Part shown: positions 34,767 through 48,589 of the stretch, piece by piece
Layout of the letters: each line of letters begins with the position of its first letter
How positions within the stretch are numbered: the stretch's first letter is position 1
Source: Streptomyces sp. NBC_00670
GTDB lineage: Bacteria > Actinomycetota > Actinomycetes > Streptomycetales > Streptomycetaceae
Length of the DNA: 64,000 bases
Reading direction: 5' to 3'
NCBI RefSeq assembly: GCF_036226765.1
Contig: NZ_CP109017.1
Span: 1,240,001-1,304,000, forward strand
Translations under genes and position numbers: made by a program
Notes under the pieces: generated by a model
The model's input: the letters and a program-made list of their open reading frames with translations, nothing else
Told to the model about the DNA's origin: nothing
The model's database searches: none

Positions 34767-35558
34767 TCAGACGAGGGAGCCGTAGAGCCCCGGGCGGCGG
34801 TCCGCCAGATACGGGTTGGCCTCGCGGGAGGCGGCGAGGAAGCCGGGGTCCGCGTCGGCGAGGAGCAGTTCCTCGGCCCGTCCGGCCCGGACGCGGGCGA
34901 CGCCGTCGGGCCCGGCCAGCGTGGAGAGCCCGACGAACTCGAACTCGCCCTCCAGGCCGACCCGGTTGACGTACGCCACGTACAGCTGGTTCTCGAACGC
35001 GCGGACGGGCACGAGGGACTCGGCGACGAACTCGAAGGGGTGCGGCTGCGCCGTCGGCACCAGCAGCAGATCGGTGCCGGCCAGGGCGTGGGCGCGGACG
35101 TTCTCCGGGAACTCCACGTCGTAGCAGATCATCAGGCCGACGGTCAGGCCGTCCAGCTCGGCCTGGACGACCTGCCGCTCACCCGGGGTGAAGTGGGCGC
35201 GCTCGAAGGGGCCGTAGAGGTGGGTCTTGCGGTAGTTCGCGAGCCGGGTGCCGTCGGCGGCGACGAGCTGGACGGAGTTGAAGACGGCAGCGTCGGACGT
35301 CCGTTCGGGGTAGCCGTAGGCGACGGCGAGGCCGTGGCGGGCGGCGGTCTCCGCGATCGCGTCGGCGGCCTCGCCGTCGGCGGGCTCGGCGAGCCGGGCG
35401 AGGCCGTCGCCGATCGCGTACCCGGTGAGGAACAGCTCCGGTGTGACGAGCAGCCCGGCCCCGTGGGCGGCGGCCCGGCCGGCGGCCTCGTCGAGCACCT
35501 TCAGGTTCTCGACGACGGAGCCGGGGCGGCCGGAGCTCTGGAGCAGGGCGGTGCGCAT
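34767..35558 (-). CDS. davA: 5-aminovaleramidase-like nitrilase-superfamily amidase
   Basis: A 263-aa carbon-nitrogen hydrolase with the full catalytic triad: E41 (TPELFLTGY), K111 (YRKTHLYG) and C145 (MICYDVEFPE). Length and motifs agree with DavA, which hydrolyses 5-aminovaleramide to 5-aminovalerate. Both genes are leftward and this one is transcribed first, ending 46 bp before davB starts. Together they would form a two-step oxygenase/amidase route from lysine. Start ATG 35558. Confidence 0.85.
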   Translation of the reverse strand: MRTALLQSSGRPGSVVENLKVLDEAAGRAAAHGAGLLVTPELFLTGYAIGDGLARLAEPADGEAADAIAETAARHGLAVAYGYPERTSDAAVFNSVQLVAADGTRLANYRKTHLYGPFERAHFTPGERQVVQAELDGLTVGLMICYDVEFPENVRAHALAGTDLLLVPTAQPHPFEFVAESLVPVRAFENQLYVAYVNRVGLEGEFEFVGLSTLAGPDGVARVRAGRAEELLLADADPGFLAASREANPYLADRRPGLYGSLV

Positions 35559-35681
35559 GCGGGGTCCTCACCGGGAACGGAGGGGGTCGGGGATCGCTTA
35601 GACGGTACGGTCGGGCGGCTCGGGCGGACAAGGCGGAGCCGTTGCGTGCGGGTGCGCGCTTCGTTGCGTCTGGCGGGCTAC

Positions 35682-36893
35682 CTACGGCGATTCGTTGCGC
35701 GCCTTCCGTGGGCGGCCCACCGTCGCCAGCAGGGCCGCCGTGAGCAGGTACGGAGCCGCGCCCCAGGCGAACGCGGTGGCGTGGCCGGCGGCCGTGGCGA
35801 GCGCCCCGTACCCCGCGTACACGGCGACCGTGGTCAGCTCGCTGCCGAAGCCCGCCACCGAGGTGAGCGTCGCCCGGCCGGTGTCCTCGATGCGCCGTTG
35901 GAGCCGTGCGTCGGCGAGCACGACCGCCAACTGGAGGCCGCCGAAGGCCAGGGCGACCAGCGCCAGACCGGCCCGACTGCCGGACGCGGCGCCCACGCCC
36001 AGCGCGCACGCGGCGCCCGCCAGCAGCGCGGCGAGTCCGCGGCTGCCGAGCCGGGAGCCGGGTTTGGCCAGCAGGCCGCCCGCGGTGGCGCCGGCCCAGA
36101 TCAGCAGCAGGTACCAGGGCACGGTCGGTGCGGCGACGCCGGTGGCGCGCACGAGCAGCGGTGTGTACTCGTCGAGGGCACCGAAGACGGCGGTCACGGC
36201 CGGGACCAGCAGCAGCGCCCCGCGTACGGAACGGTCGGCGCGGGCCTCGTCGAGCCCGGCCCGCAGGGTCGCGGTCCAGCGGTCGGCGCCGGCGGCCGGG
36301 GTGCGGTGCTCGGGGAAGCGGGTCGCCGTGCCCGCCGCGAGCAGGCAGGTCAGGACGCTCGCCGTGCCGACGGCGAGGTAGCCGCCCCGGGCGAACACCG
36401 GTCCGGCGAGGGCCATCGCGGCCATGACGGCCACCAGTCCGCAGGCACGCGCGCGGCCCATGAGCCCGGCGTACCGGCCGGCCGCGTCGAGCCGCTCCAG
36501 CTCGTCGTACACCAGTGCCGCCAGGGTGCCGGAGCCGAGCGCTCCCCCGGCGCCCCACAGCACGAAGCCGACGGCGAAGGAGGCGTACGAGGGGACGAGC
36601 ACCCACAGGGCGAAGCCGGCGGCGGTGAGCAGCGGGGCGAGCGCGAGCAGCCGGCGCCGGGAGGTGGCGTCGGCCCAGGCGCCGGAGGGGACCTCCAGTA
36701 CGACGCCGGTGAGGGACCACAGCGCGAAGAGCGAGGAGATCTGCCGGACGGAGAGCCCGGTGTCGCTGAACAGCAGCGCGTACACCGGATAGAGCAGCAC
36801 GAACTCGTCGAGGAACGCGTAGCCGTAGAGGGTGCGCGTGAGCCGCCGGAGGCCGGTGGCGGGGGTGGAGACGGGCGCGGGCGAAGGGCGCAT
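35682..36893 (-). CDS. MFS transporter
   Basis: A 403-aa polytopic protein with the MFS loop motif GAWADATSRRRLLALAPLL and about twelve helices. The start is ATG 36893 (MRPSPAPVSTP), because GGGAAGG lies 4 nt upstream; 25 further codons are open 5' but lack coding character. The substrate is unknown. It precedes davA on the same strand by 123 bp, so it may be co-transcribed with the lysine genes, although that is inference. An inverted repeat tcccgaggtc/gacctcggga (36901-36910, 36954-36963) lies in its leader. Confidence 0.85.
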   Translation of the reverse strand: MRPSPAPVSTPATGLRRLTRTLYGYAFLDEFVLLYPVYALLFSDTGLSVRQISSLFALWSLTGVVLEVPSGAWADATSRRRLLALAPLLTAAGFALWVLVPSYASFAVGFVLWGAGGALGSGTLAALVYDELERLDAAGRYAGLMGRARACGLVAVMAAMALAGPVFARGGYLAVGTASVLTCLLAAGTATRFPEHRTPAAGADRWTATLRAGLDEARADRSVRGALLLVPAVTAVFGALDEYTPLLVRATGVAAPTVPWYLLLIWAGATAGGLLAKPGSRLGSRGLAALLAGAACALGVGAASGSRAGLALVALAFGGLQLAVVLADARLQRRIEDTGRATLTSVAGFGSELTTVAVYAGYGALATAAGHATAFAWGAAPYLLTAALLATVGRPRKARNESP

Positions 36894-37072
36894 CGAGCCT
36901 TCCCGAGGTCGGTTGTCGGACGCCGGACGTGAGGACGTACGGCATCCGAGGCGGACCTCGGGAGGCACGGGAAGCGCGGGCGCGACGGGCGCGGGCAGGG
37001 GATCAATGTCGCCAGGTCATGCCGTGAGGGTAGACCGGCGGGGCGGGCGGTGTCCCCTCGATATGCGAGGGC

Positions 37073-37525
37073 CTACGTCGGCGCTCCCGACGAGAAGCGG
37101 CGCAGCAGGGGGGAGAGCACCAGGACGGACTTCGTGCGTTCCACGAAGGGCTCGCCCGCGATCCGTTCCAGGACGCGTTCGAAGTGGCGCATGTCCGAGG
37201 CGAAGACCTGCACGACCGCGTCCGCGTCGCCGGTGACGGTGGACGCCGCCACGACCTCCTGGTAGCGCTCCAGACCTCGCCGGATGGTCTCCGGCGAGGT
37301 GTTGCGCCGGCAGAAGATCTCGACGAACCCCTCGGTCTCCCAGCCGAGCGCCACCGGGTCCACGCGGACGGTGAAACCGGTGATGGCGCCGGTGGAGCGC
37401 AGCCTGTCGACGCGCCGCTTGACGGCGGGCGCCGACAGGCCGACCAGCTGCCCGATGTCCGCGTAGGAGCGCCGCGCGTCCTCGGCGAGGGCGTGCACGA
37501 TGCGTTCGTCGAGATCGTTCAGCAC
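37073..37525 (-). CDS. Lrp/AsnC family transcriptional regulator
   Basis: A 150-aa regulator. The HTH is LDERIVHALAEDARRSYADIGQLVGLSAPAVKRRVDRL; the RAM domain includes GFVEIFCRRNTSPETIRRGLERYQEVVAASTVTGDADAVVQVFA. The start is GTG 37525 (VLNDLDERI), with no strong Shine-Dalgarno. It lies 47 bp downstream of guaB1 and 179 bp upstream of the MFS-davA-davB genes. As Lrp-type proteins sense amino acids, it is a candidate regulator of the lysine genes. Confidence 0.92.
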   Translation of the reverse strand: MLNDLDERIVHALAEDARRSYADIGQLVGLSAPAVKRRVDRLRSTGAITGFTVRVDPVALGWETEGFVEIFCRRNTSPETIRRGLERYQEVVAASTVTGDADAVVQVFASDMRHFERVLERIAGEPFVERTKSVLVLSPLLRRFSSGAPT

Positions 37526-37572
37526 GGGTGGTGGATCACTTCTGCTCAGTGGGGCGTCGGCAGGGGGTCGGC

Positions 37573-39243
<1,671 letters not shown>

Positions 39244-40263
39244 TCAGACCCCGTCGGGATCCGCCCGGCTGAGCGCAGCCCGCGGGGACGGCCCCGCCGT
39301 CATCAGCGCGTCGGCCGCCGACGTGTCCGTGACAAGGCTCGTCACGAGCCCCGACCGCAGCACCGCGTCGATCGCCGCCGCCTTCCGCTGGCCGCCCGCG
39401 ATGGCGACCACCTCGGGGACCCGCCGCAGCTGGTCCGCCGTGACCGTGATGCACCGCTCCCCCAGGTCCCGCCCCACCCGGCGCCCCTCGGCGTCGAACA
39501 GATGCGCGGACATCTCGGCGGCGACCCCGAGAGTGGCGTAGTGGGAGCGCTCCTCCTCGCTGAGCATGTCGTGCACCGTGGAGATGCCCGCCTCCCAGGA
39601 GCCGATGGAGACGCAGGCGACGGTCACCTTGTCGAAGTACTCGAACGCCCGCGCGATCCCGGTCTGGTGCCGCAACGCCGCCGCGGTCGCCGCGTCCGGG
39701 AGCAGCATCGGCGCGTAGATGGGGTGCGCGTCGCCCCCGGAGACCTGCGCGGCCCGCCGTACGGCCTCCACCGAGCCGCGCTCGGCGGTCCCGGCGTCGT
39801 ACACGCCCGTGAGCTGTACGACCGTGCACGGCGGCAACCGGTCGAGGGCGGCCGCCATGTGGATGGTGGAGCGCCCCCAGGCGAGCCCGAGGACATCACC
39901 CTCGGTCACCAGTTCGCCCAGCAGATCCGCGGCGACCTCGCCGAGGTTCTCCGGGTCGGGCGACTCGTCCACGTCGGCCGGCGACTCGACCACGACGGCG
40001 TGCCGCAGGCCGTAGCGGGCCCGCAGCGCGTCGGAGCGCTCGGCGTCCAACTCGGCGGGGACGCGGATCTCGATGCGTACGAGATCCCGTTCGAGGGCGG
40101 TCTCCAGGACCCGGGCCACCTTGAAGCGGCTGACGCCGAACTCCTCGGCGATCTGGATCTTCGATTTGCCCTCGAGGTAGAAGCGGCGTGCCATGGCCGC
40201 CGCCTGCACCAGCTCAGCGGGTCCCATCCGCATCGCCGACCGGCCCGCCGACATACCCGACAC
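39244..40263 (-). CDS. SorC/DeoR-type sugar-binding transcriptional regulator
   Basis: About 339 aa. An N-terminal HTH (LVQAAAMARRFYLEGKSKIQIAEEFGVSRFKVARVLETALE) is followed by a SorC-type sugar-phosphate-binding domain (GLAWGRSTIHMAAALDRLPPCTVVQLTGVYD, SIGSWEAGIST and VVAIAGGQRKAAAI). I prefer GTG 40263, because GAGGAG lies 6 nt upstream; ATG 40269 directly abuts the Shine-Dalgarno. It lies 105 bp downstream of rpe on the same strand, and pentose phosphates are possible ligands. Confidence 0.9.
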   Translation of the reverse strand: MSGMSAGRSAMRMGPAELVQAAAMARRFYLEGKSKIQIAEEFGVSRFKVARVLETALERDLVRIEIRVPAELDAERSDALRARYGLRHAVVVESPADVDESPDPENLGEVAADLLGELVTEGDVLGLAWGRSTIHMAAALDRLPPCTVVQLTGVYDAGTAERGSVEAVRRAAQVSGGDAHPIYAPMLLPDAATAAALRHQTGIARAFEYFDKVTVACVSIGSWEAGISTVHDMLSEEERSHYATLGVAAEMSAHLFDAEGRRVGRDLGERCITVTADQLRRVPEVVAIAGGQRKAAAIDAVLRSGLVTSLVTDTSAADALMTAGPSPRAALSRADPDGV

Positions 40264-40289
40264 GGCCATCTCCTCACTGCTGTGCTGCT

Positions 40290-40335
40290 GTTCACATTCT
40301 CGATTCGCCGTTCATCCTTGCAGATCCGTGGATCT
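40290..40335. promoter_or_regulatory. Candidate operator of the SorC-like regulator
   Basis: Direct repeats gttcac (40290-40295) and gttcat (40310-40315) are 20 bp apart, next to the inverted repeat agatcc-gt-ggatct (40322-40335). They sit just upstream of the regulator gene in a locally AT-richer stretch. Confidence 0.3.
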
Positions 40336-40373
40336 CGATCAGCCCGGACGGTCGGCGTTCAGCTCGCGTTGGC

Positions 40374-41060
40374 TCAGTGGTCGCATGCCCAGGAAGCGCC
40401 CGCCGTCACGTTCTCGGCCTGGGTGCGCAGGGCGCGGACCGCCGCGGCCGGGTCGTCGGCGCCGTAGACCGCGCTGCCGGCGACGAAGACGTCCGCGCCC
40501 GCCTCCGCGCAGCGCTCGATCGTGGCGGCCGAGACGCCGCCGTCGACCTGGAGCCACAGGTCGAGGCCGTGCTTGCCGATCAGCTCCCGGGTGCGGCGGA
40601 TCTTGGGCAGCATGATGTCGAGGAAGGCCTGGCCACCGAAGCCGGGCTCGACCGTCATGATCAGCAGCATGTCGAGCTCGGGCAGCAGGTCCTCGTACGG
40701 CTCGATCGGCGTCGCGGGCTTCAGGGCCATGGAGGCGCGGGCGCCCTTGGCGCGGATCTCGCGGGCGAGCCGCACGGGGGCCGCGGCCGCCTCCGCGTGG
40801 AAGGTGACGGAGGAGGCGCCCGCCTCGACGTACTGGGGCGCCCAGCGGTCGGGGGCCTCGATCATCAGATGGCAGTCCAACGGGGTGTCCGTCGCCCGGG
40901 CCAGCGACTCCACCACCGGCACGCCGAGCGTGAGGTTGGGGACGAAGTGGTTGTCCATGACGTCGACGTGGAGCCAGTCGGCCCCCTCGACCGCCCGCGC
41001 CTCGTCGGCGAGACGCGCGAAGTCGGCGGACAGGATGCTGGGGTTGATCTGCACGGCCAT
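40374..41060 (-). CDS. rpe: Ribulose-phosphate 3-epimerase
   Basis: A 228-aa TIM-barrel enzyme interconverting ribulose 5-phosphate and xylulose 5-phosphate. Motifs are [29 protein letters not shown] (metal-binding His and Asp), [25 protein letters not shown] and [12 protein letters not shown]. The start ATG 41060 has GGGAGG upstream. It lies downstream of rsmB on the same strand, across dispersed-repeat copy 4. Confidence 0.96.
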   Translation of the reverse strand: MAVQINPSILSADFARLADEARAVEGADWLHVDVMDNHFVPNLTLGVPVVESLARATDTPLDCHLMIEAPDRWAPQYVEAGASSVTFHAEAAAAPVRLAREIRAKGARASMALKPATPIEPYEDLLPELDMLLIMTVEPGFGGQAFLDIMLPKIRRTRELIGKHGLDLWLQVDGGVSAATIERCAEAGADVFVAGSAVYGADDPAAAVRALRTQAENVTAGASWACDH

Positions 41061-41173
41061 GCCTCAAGCCTCCCATGCCGAAGCCGCGGGCTTCGCCCTG
41101 CGGGGCGCCTCAGGGCTCGGGGGTGCGTGTGATGCGGCGACTGCGGGTGGTCCTGGGCTGCTCGCGCCCCCGC

Positions 41174-41356
41174 TAGGGGCGCGGGGAACTGCGCGACAAG
41201 CCCCCACTCACCCGCACCCGCCCCACAACCTCACCCACCCGAGCTCTGAAGCGCCGGGGTCCAAGGGGCGGAGCCCCTTGAAGGGACGATGGGGGTCCCC
41301 CCTGCTCGAGCGAAGCCGAGAGCTTGGGGGAGGGTAGGGGCGGCGGGGGCGAAAAC
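41174..41356. repeat. Modular dispersed repeat, copy 4 (most complete)
   Basis: All four modules occur in order: A taggggcgcggggaactgcgc (41174-41194 less one base), B aaggggcggagcccctt (41263-41279), C (41288-41333) and D (41332-41356). Modules C and D match copy 3 almost base for base. It lies in the 312-bp rpe/rsmB gap and ends 17 bp before the rsmB stop codon. I see no other feature in that gap. Confidence 0.8.
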
Positions 41357-41372
41357 CCTCTGGACGCGCCCC

Positions 41373-44763
<3,391 letters not shown>

Positions 44764-44773
44764 CGCCACGCGG

Positions 44774-44801
44774 AGCCCCGGGCGCGGTGTCGCCCGGGGC
44801 T
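44774..44801 (+). terminator. Terminator after the HTH gene
   Basis: A perfect 10-bp stem agccccgggc/gcccggggct with an 8-nt loop begins 11 bp after the stop codon. A second palindrome ctccgtccc/gggacggag (44871-44888) lies 22 bp beyond the convergent priA stop and may serve that gene. A 12-bp direct repeat ggtgcgttgtcg lies between them. Confidence 0.65.
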
Positions 44802-44909
44802 CTGCCCCGGGGCCCGGTGCGTTGTCGCCGGGTGTCCGCCCTGGCCCCTGGTGCGTTGTCGCAGCCGGGGCTCCGTCCCGGGACGGAGTGGGCAATGGAT
44901 ACGGGGCCG

Positions 44910-47033
44910 TCAGCCGATGTCCGGTGGATCGATCCGGATGCGCACCTCCGCGCCCGCGCCCCGAGCCATCCGGGCCGCCTGTGCCGTCTTCAGGGCCGCC
45001 GCGAGGTCCGCTCCGCTGCCCGGTGGGACGCGGACCAGCGCGCGTTCCGCCGCCGTCGGCGGGACGGCGCCGGCCGGGGCGGTGACCGGGACCGGGCCCA
45101 GTGTCTCCGCGTCCCCGGGCAGCTCGACCACCTCCAGGAACTCCGTCACCGCGCCCACCGGTCCCGTCACCGCCGCCATGCGGAACACCGGCGGGAATCC
45201 CAGCTCGCGCCGCTCCCCGAGCTCCCGCACCGCGTGCCCGGCCGGATCCCACCGCACCAGCGCCTGCACGGGCCGCAGCGTGGGCTCGGCGACGACCACC
45301 ACCGTGCCCCCGGCCGGCTGCGGCCGGACCAGCGCGGCCGCGCCGATCCACCGCCGCAGCGCCTCCTCGCCGGCCCGCAGGTCCGGCCGGCCGAGCATCG
45401 CCCAGCCGTCGAGCAGCAGCGCGGCCGCGTACCCGCCCTCGGCGACCGGCTCGGCCCCTGGCGTGCTCACCACCAGCGCGGGTGTCCCCGGCACCGTGTC
45501 CAGTACGTGCTCGCGCCCCGACGTGCGCACCGGCACCGCCGGGAACGCCCGCCCCAGTTCCTCCGCCGTCCGGCGCGCGCCCACGATCTGCGCCCGCAGC
45601 CGGAACCCGCCGCACTCGGGGCAGTGCCAGGCCGGCTCCTCGGTGCCGCACCACACGCACCGCAGCTCGCCGGCGTCCCGTGCCTCCAGCGGCCCGGCGC
45701 AGCGCCCGCAGCGGGCGGGTTCCCGGCACTGGGCGCAGGCCAGCCGGGGTACGTACCCGCGTCGCGGCACCTGGATCAGCACGGGCCCGTGCCGCAGCCC
45801 CTCGCGAAGCGTCTGCCAGGCGAGCGTGGGGAGCCGGGCGGCCCGGGCGGCCTCGTCACGGGCCAGGTCCTGGTCCCCGACGGTCCGCACCAGCGGCGCG
45901 GCGGCGCGCACCTGTTCGCGGTCGGCGACCAGCGGCGCGGCCCAGCCGCTCTCCACCAGCTGCGCGGCCTCCACCGTGCAGCTCCAGCCGCCGAGCAGGA
46001 ACGCGCACCGGTCGCGGGTGGCGCGCAGCTCCAGCACCTCCCGGACGTGCGGGAAGGGCGCGTGGTCGTCGCTGTGCCCGGAGTCGCCGTCGTCCCAGAC
46101 GACGACCAGGCCGAGGTCGCGTACCGGTGCGAACATCGCGGCGCGGGTCCCGACGACGGCCCGCACCGCTCCCCGGCGTACGGCGAGCCACTCGCGGTAG
46201 CGCCGTTCCTGTCCCGCGTCGGCGGTCAGCACCACGTGCTGTCCCTCGCCCAGCAGGGCGGTGAGCGCGGCGTCGACCCGGCCCGCGGGCCGCCCGGACG
46301 GGACGACGACGAGTGCGCCCCGGCCCGAGGCGAGCGTCGCCGCCACGGCCCGGGCGATCTCCTCGGCCCACTCGGGTCCTGGCAGCGCCGTCCACACCGC
46401 CCGTGGCGCACCGCCGGTGGCCAGGGCGCGCAGAAAGCCCTCGCCCCGTCCGTAACGCCGCCAGCTGCCGGGCTCGGGCGGCGCCGGCACGGCCGGTGGC
46501 GGGTCCGACGCGCGGGCCTCGGCGCGGGCGTGCCGGGGCGGCACCGCCAGCTGCAGCACGTCGGCGAGGCTGCCCGCGTACCGGTCGGCGACGGCGCGGG
46601 CGAGCCCCAGCAGCTCGGGGTCGAGCACGGGTTCCGGCGACACGACCTGGGCGAGGGCGGCCAGCGGCCCGGCGTAGTCGGACTCGGCGACCCGCTCGAT
46701 CAGGAACCCGTCGATGAGGCTCCCGCCCTCGCGCCGCCCCTCCCGCACCGTGCGCCCCCCGGCGCCGAACCGCACGCGCACCCGCACCCCGGGCTGCGCG
46801 GCTTCGTCCAGCTCCTCGGGCACGGCGTAGTCGAAGTACCGGTCGAGGTGCAGCACACCCTTGTCGACGAGCACCCGGGCCACCGGCAGCTCCTTGGCCA
46901 GCGCCGCACCGCGCCAGGTACGCGGCTTGGCCCGGGGCACCTTGGCCTTGCGCACACTCTCGCGAATCAACGCGAGCTGCTCCGGCGGCACACCCTCACC
47001 CCCGGCCCCCACCGTCCCGTCCTCGCTGCTCAC
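44910..47033 (-). CDS. priA: PriA-type primosomal protein N', helicase motifs degenerate
   Basis: About 707 aa. The N-terminal 3'-DNA-binding domain (VARVLVDKGVLHLDRYFDYAVPEEL) and the zinc-binding region with paired cysteines (CAQCREPARCGRC... CVWCG... CPECGG) are conserved. The helicase core has lost Walker A (WTALPGPEWAEEI instead of a GxTGSGKT loop) and the DEEH box (VVVWDDGDSGHSDD). Actinobacterial PriA proteins are known for this loss and probably act structurally in replication restart. The start is taken as GTG 47033 (VSSEDGTVG); ATG 47081 is in frame upstream. Confidence 0.9.
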   Translation of the reverse strand: MSSEDGTVGAGGEGVPPEQLALIRESVRKAKVPRAKPRTWRGAALAKELPVARVLVDKGVLHLDRYFDYAVPEELDEAAQPGVRVRVRFGAGGRTVREGRREGGSLIDGFLIERVAESDYAGPLAALAQVVSPEPVLDPELLGLARAVADRYAGSLADVLQLAVPPRHARAEARASDPPPAVPAPPEPGSWRRYGRGEGFLRALATGGAPRAVWTALPGPEWAEEIARAVAATLASGRGALVVVPSGRPAGRVDAALTALLGEGQHVVLTADAGQERRYREWLAVRRGAVRAVVGTRAAMFAPVRDLGLVVVWDDGDSGHSDDHAPFPHVREVLELRATRDRCAFLLGGWSCTVEAAQLVESGWAAPLVADREQVRAAAPLVRTVGDQDLARDEAARAARLPTLAWQTLREGLRHGPVLIQVPRRGYVPRLACAQCREPARCGRCAGPLEARDAGELRCVWCGTEEPAWHCPECGGFRLRAQIVGARRTAEELGRAFPAVPVRTSGREHVLDTVPGTPALVVSTPGAEPVAEGGYAAALLLDGWAMLGRPDLRAGEEALRRWIGAAALVRPQPAGGTVVVVAEPTLRPVQALVRWDPAGHAVRELGERRELGFPPVFRMAAVTGPVGAVTEFLEVVELPGDAETLGPVPVTAPAGAVPPTAAERALVRVPPGSGADLAAALKTAQAARMARGAGAEVRIRIDPPDIG

Positions 47034-47082
47034 ACCAGCATTCTTACCAAAGGCCACTGACAACGGACGGGGTGTCCGCATG

Positions 47083-47120
47083 CCGCGGGCCCGGCCCCCG
47101 GGGAGGGGCCGGGCTCGCGG
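47083..47120 (-). terminator. Terminator-like stem-loop after metK
   Basis: Fifteen-base arms 47083-47097 and 47106-47120 pair with a single mismatch on the leftward strand (G-U on the other), with an 8-nt loop. It starts 21 bp beyond the metK stop, before priA. Confidence 0.55.
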
Positions 47121-47141
47121 AAACGGCTGGAAGCGCTCGGG

Positions 47142-48350
47142 TCAGAGACCCGCAGCCTCGCGCAGCGCGTCCACCCGGTCCGTGCGTTCCCAGGTGAAGT
47201 CGGCGAGTTCGCGGCCGAAGTGGCCGTACGCCGCCGTCTGGGCGTAGATCGGGCGGAGCAGGTCGAGGTCGCGGATGATGGCGGCCGGGCGGAGGTCGAA
47301 GACCTCGCCGATGGCGGCCTCGATCTTCTCCGCGTCGACCTTGGCGGTGCCGAAGGTCTCCACGAAGAGGCCCACCGGCTCGGCCTTGCCGATCGCGTAG
47401 GCGACCTGGACCTCGCAGCGGGAGGCCAGGCCCGCGGCGACCACGTTCTTGGCGACCCAGCGCATCGCGTAGGCGGCCGAGCGGTCGACCTTGGACGGGT
47501 CCTTGCCGGAGAAGGCGCCGCCGCCGTGGCGGGCCATGCCGCCGTAGGTGTCGATGATGATCTTGCGGCCGGTGAGGCCGGCGTCGCCCATCGGGCCGCC
47601 GATCTCGAAGCGGCCGGTCGGGTTGACCAGCAGGCGGTAGCCCTCGGTCTCCAGCTTGATGCCGTCGTCCAGCAGGGCCTTCAGCTCCGGCTCGACGACG
47701 AACTCGCGGATGTCGGGGGCGAGCAGCGACTCCAGGTCGATGTCGCTTGCGTGCTGGGAGGAGACGACGACGGTGTCCAGGCGGACCGCCTTGTCGCCGT
47801 CGTACTCGATGGTGACCTGCGTCTTGCCGTCCGGGCGCAGGTAGGGGATGGTGCCGTTCTTGCGGACCTCGGACAGGCGCTTGGACAGCCGGTGCGCCAG
47901 GAAGATCGGCAGCGGCATCAGCGTGGGCGTCTCGTCCGAGGCGTAGCCGAACATCAGGCCCTGGTCGCCGGCGCCCTGCCGGTCCAGCTCGTCGTCGTCG
48001 CCCTCGACCCGGTTCTCGTAGGCGGCGTCCACACCCTGGGCGATGTCGGGGGACTGCGCGCCGATGGAGACGGAGACACCGCAGGAGGCGCCGTCGAAGC
48101 CCTTCTTGGACGAGTCGTAGCCGATCCCGAGGATCGTGTTGCGCACCAGCGTCGCGATGTCCGCGTACGCCTTGGTCGTGACCTCGCCGGCCACGTGCAC
48201 CAGGCCGGTGGTGATCAGCGTCTCCACGGCGACCCGGGAGGTCGGGTCCTCCTTCAGGAGCGCATCGAGAATGGTGTCACTGATCTGGTCAGCGATCTTG
48301 TCCGGGTGACCCTCGGTGACTGACTCCGAGGTGAACAGGCGACGGGACAC
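47142..48350 (-). CDS. metK: S-adenosylmethionine synthetase
   Basis: A 402-aa enzyme forming SAM from methionine and ATP. Motifs are [14 protein letters not shown], the [12 protein letters not shown] hexapeptide region and the P-loop-like [19 protein letters not shown]. The start GTG 48350 ([11 protein letters not shown]) has AGGGAG upstream and gives the usual length. No SAM riboswitch is recognisable in the 239-bp leader region. It is a key supplier of methyl donor for development and antibiotic synthesis in Streptomyces. Confidence 0.97.
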   Translation of the reverse strand: MSRRLFTSESVTEGHPDKIADQISDTILDALLKEDPTSRVAVETLITTGLVHVAGEVTTKAYADIATLVRNTILGIGYDSSKKGFDGASCGVSVSIGAQSPDIAQGVDAAYENRVEGDDDELDRQGAGDQGLMFGYASDETPTLMPLPIFLAHRLSKRLSEVRKNGTIPYLRPDGKTQVTIEYDGDKAVRLDTVVVSSQHASDIDLESLLAPDIREFVVEPELKALLDDGIKLETEGYRLLVNPTGRFEIGGPMGDAGLTGRKIIIDTYGGMARHGGGAFSGKDPSKVDRSAAYAMRWVAKNVVAAGLASRCEVQVAYAIGKAEPVGLFVETFGTAKVDAEKIEAAIGEVFDLRPAAIIRDLDLLRPIYAQTAAYGHFGRELADFTWERTDRVDALREAAGL

Positions 48351-48589
48351 AACGCTCCCTGGGGTTGCAGCGGCTGCTGGCTGATCATTGGTGGACGGGC
48401 CGGGAGCTGCGCCCGGCAACGTCCGGTGACAGTTTATCGGTCATGCCCGGCCACGGGCCCACCCGTCTCGCCTCTCGGGCCCACTGTGACCTGCGGCACG
48501 GGCATTCTGCCCAATGCCGGGCCCGCTTTCCAGGGGCCCGGACACGGTGCGCGAGCGGAGTGGGCGGGTCCGCCGGACGGCCGGCGCGT

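Noticed and set aside
36901..36963. T-box or riboswitch in the MFS leader
   Set aside because: Only a 10-bp inverted repeat (tcccgaggtc/gacctcggga) with a 43-nt spacer is present; no T-box sequence or known aptamer core.
48351..48589. SAM riboswitch ahead of metK
   Set aside because: No recognisable SAM-I, II or IV core in the leader; only short G/C hairpins such as around 48398-48415.
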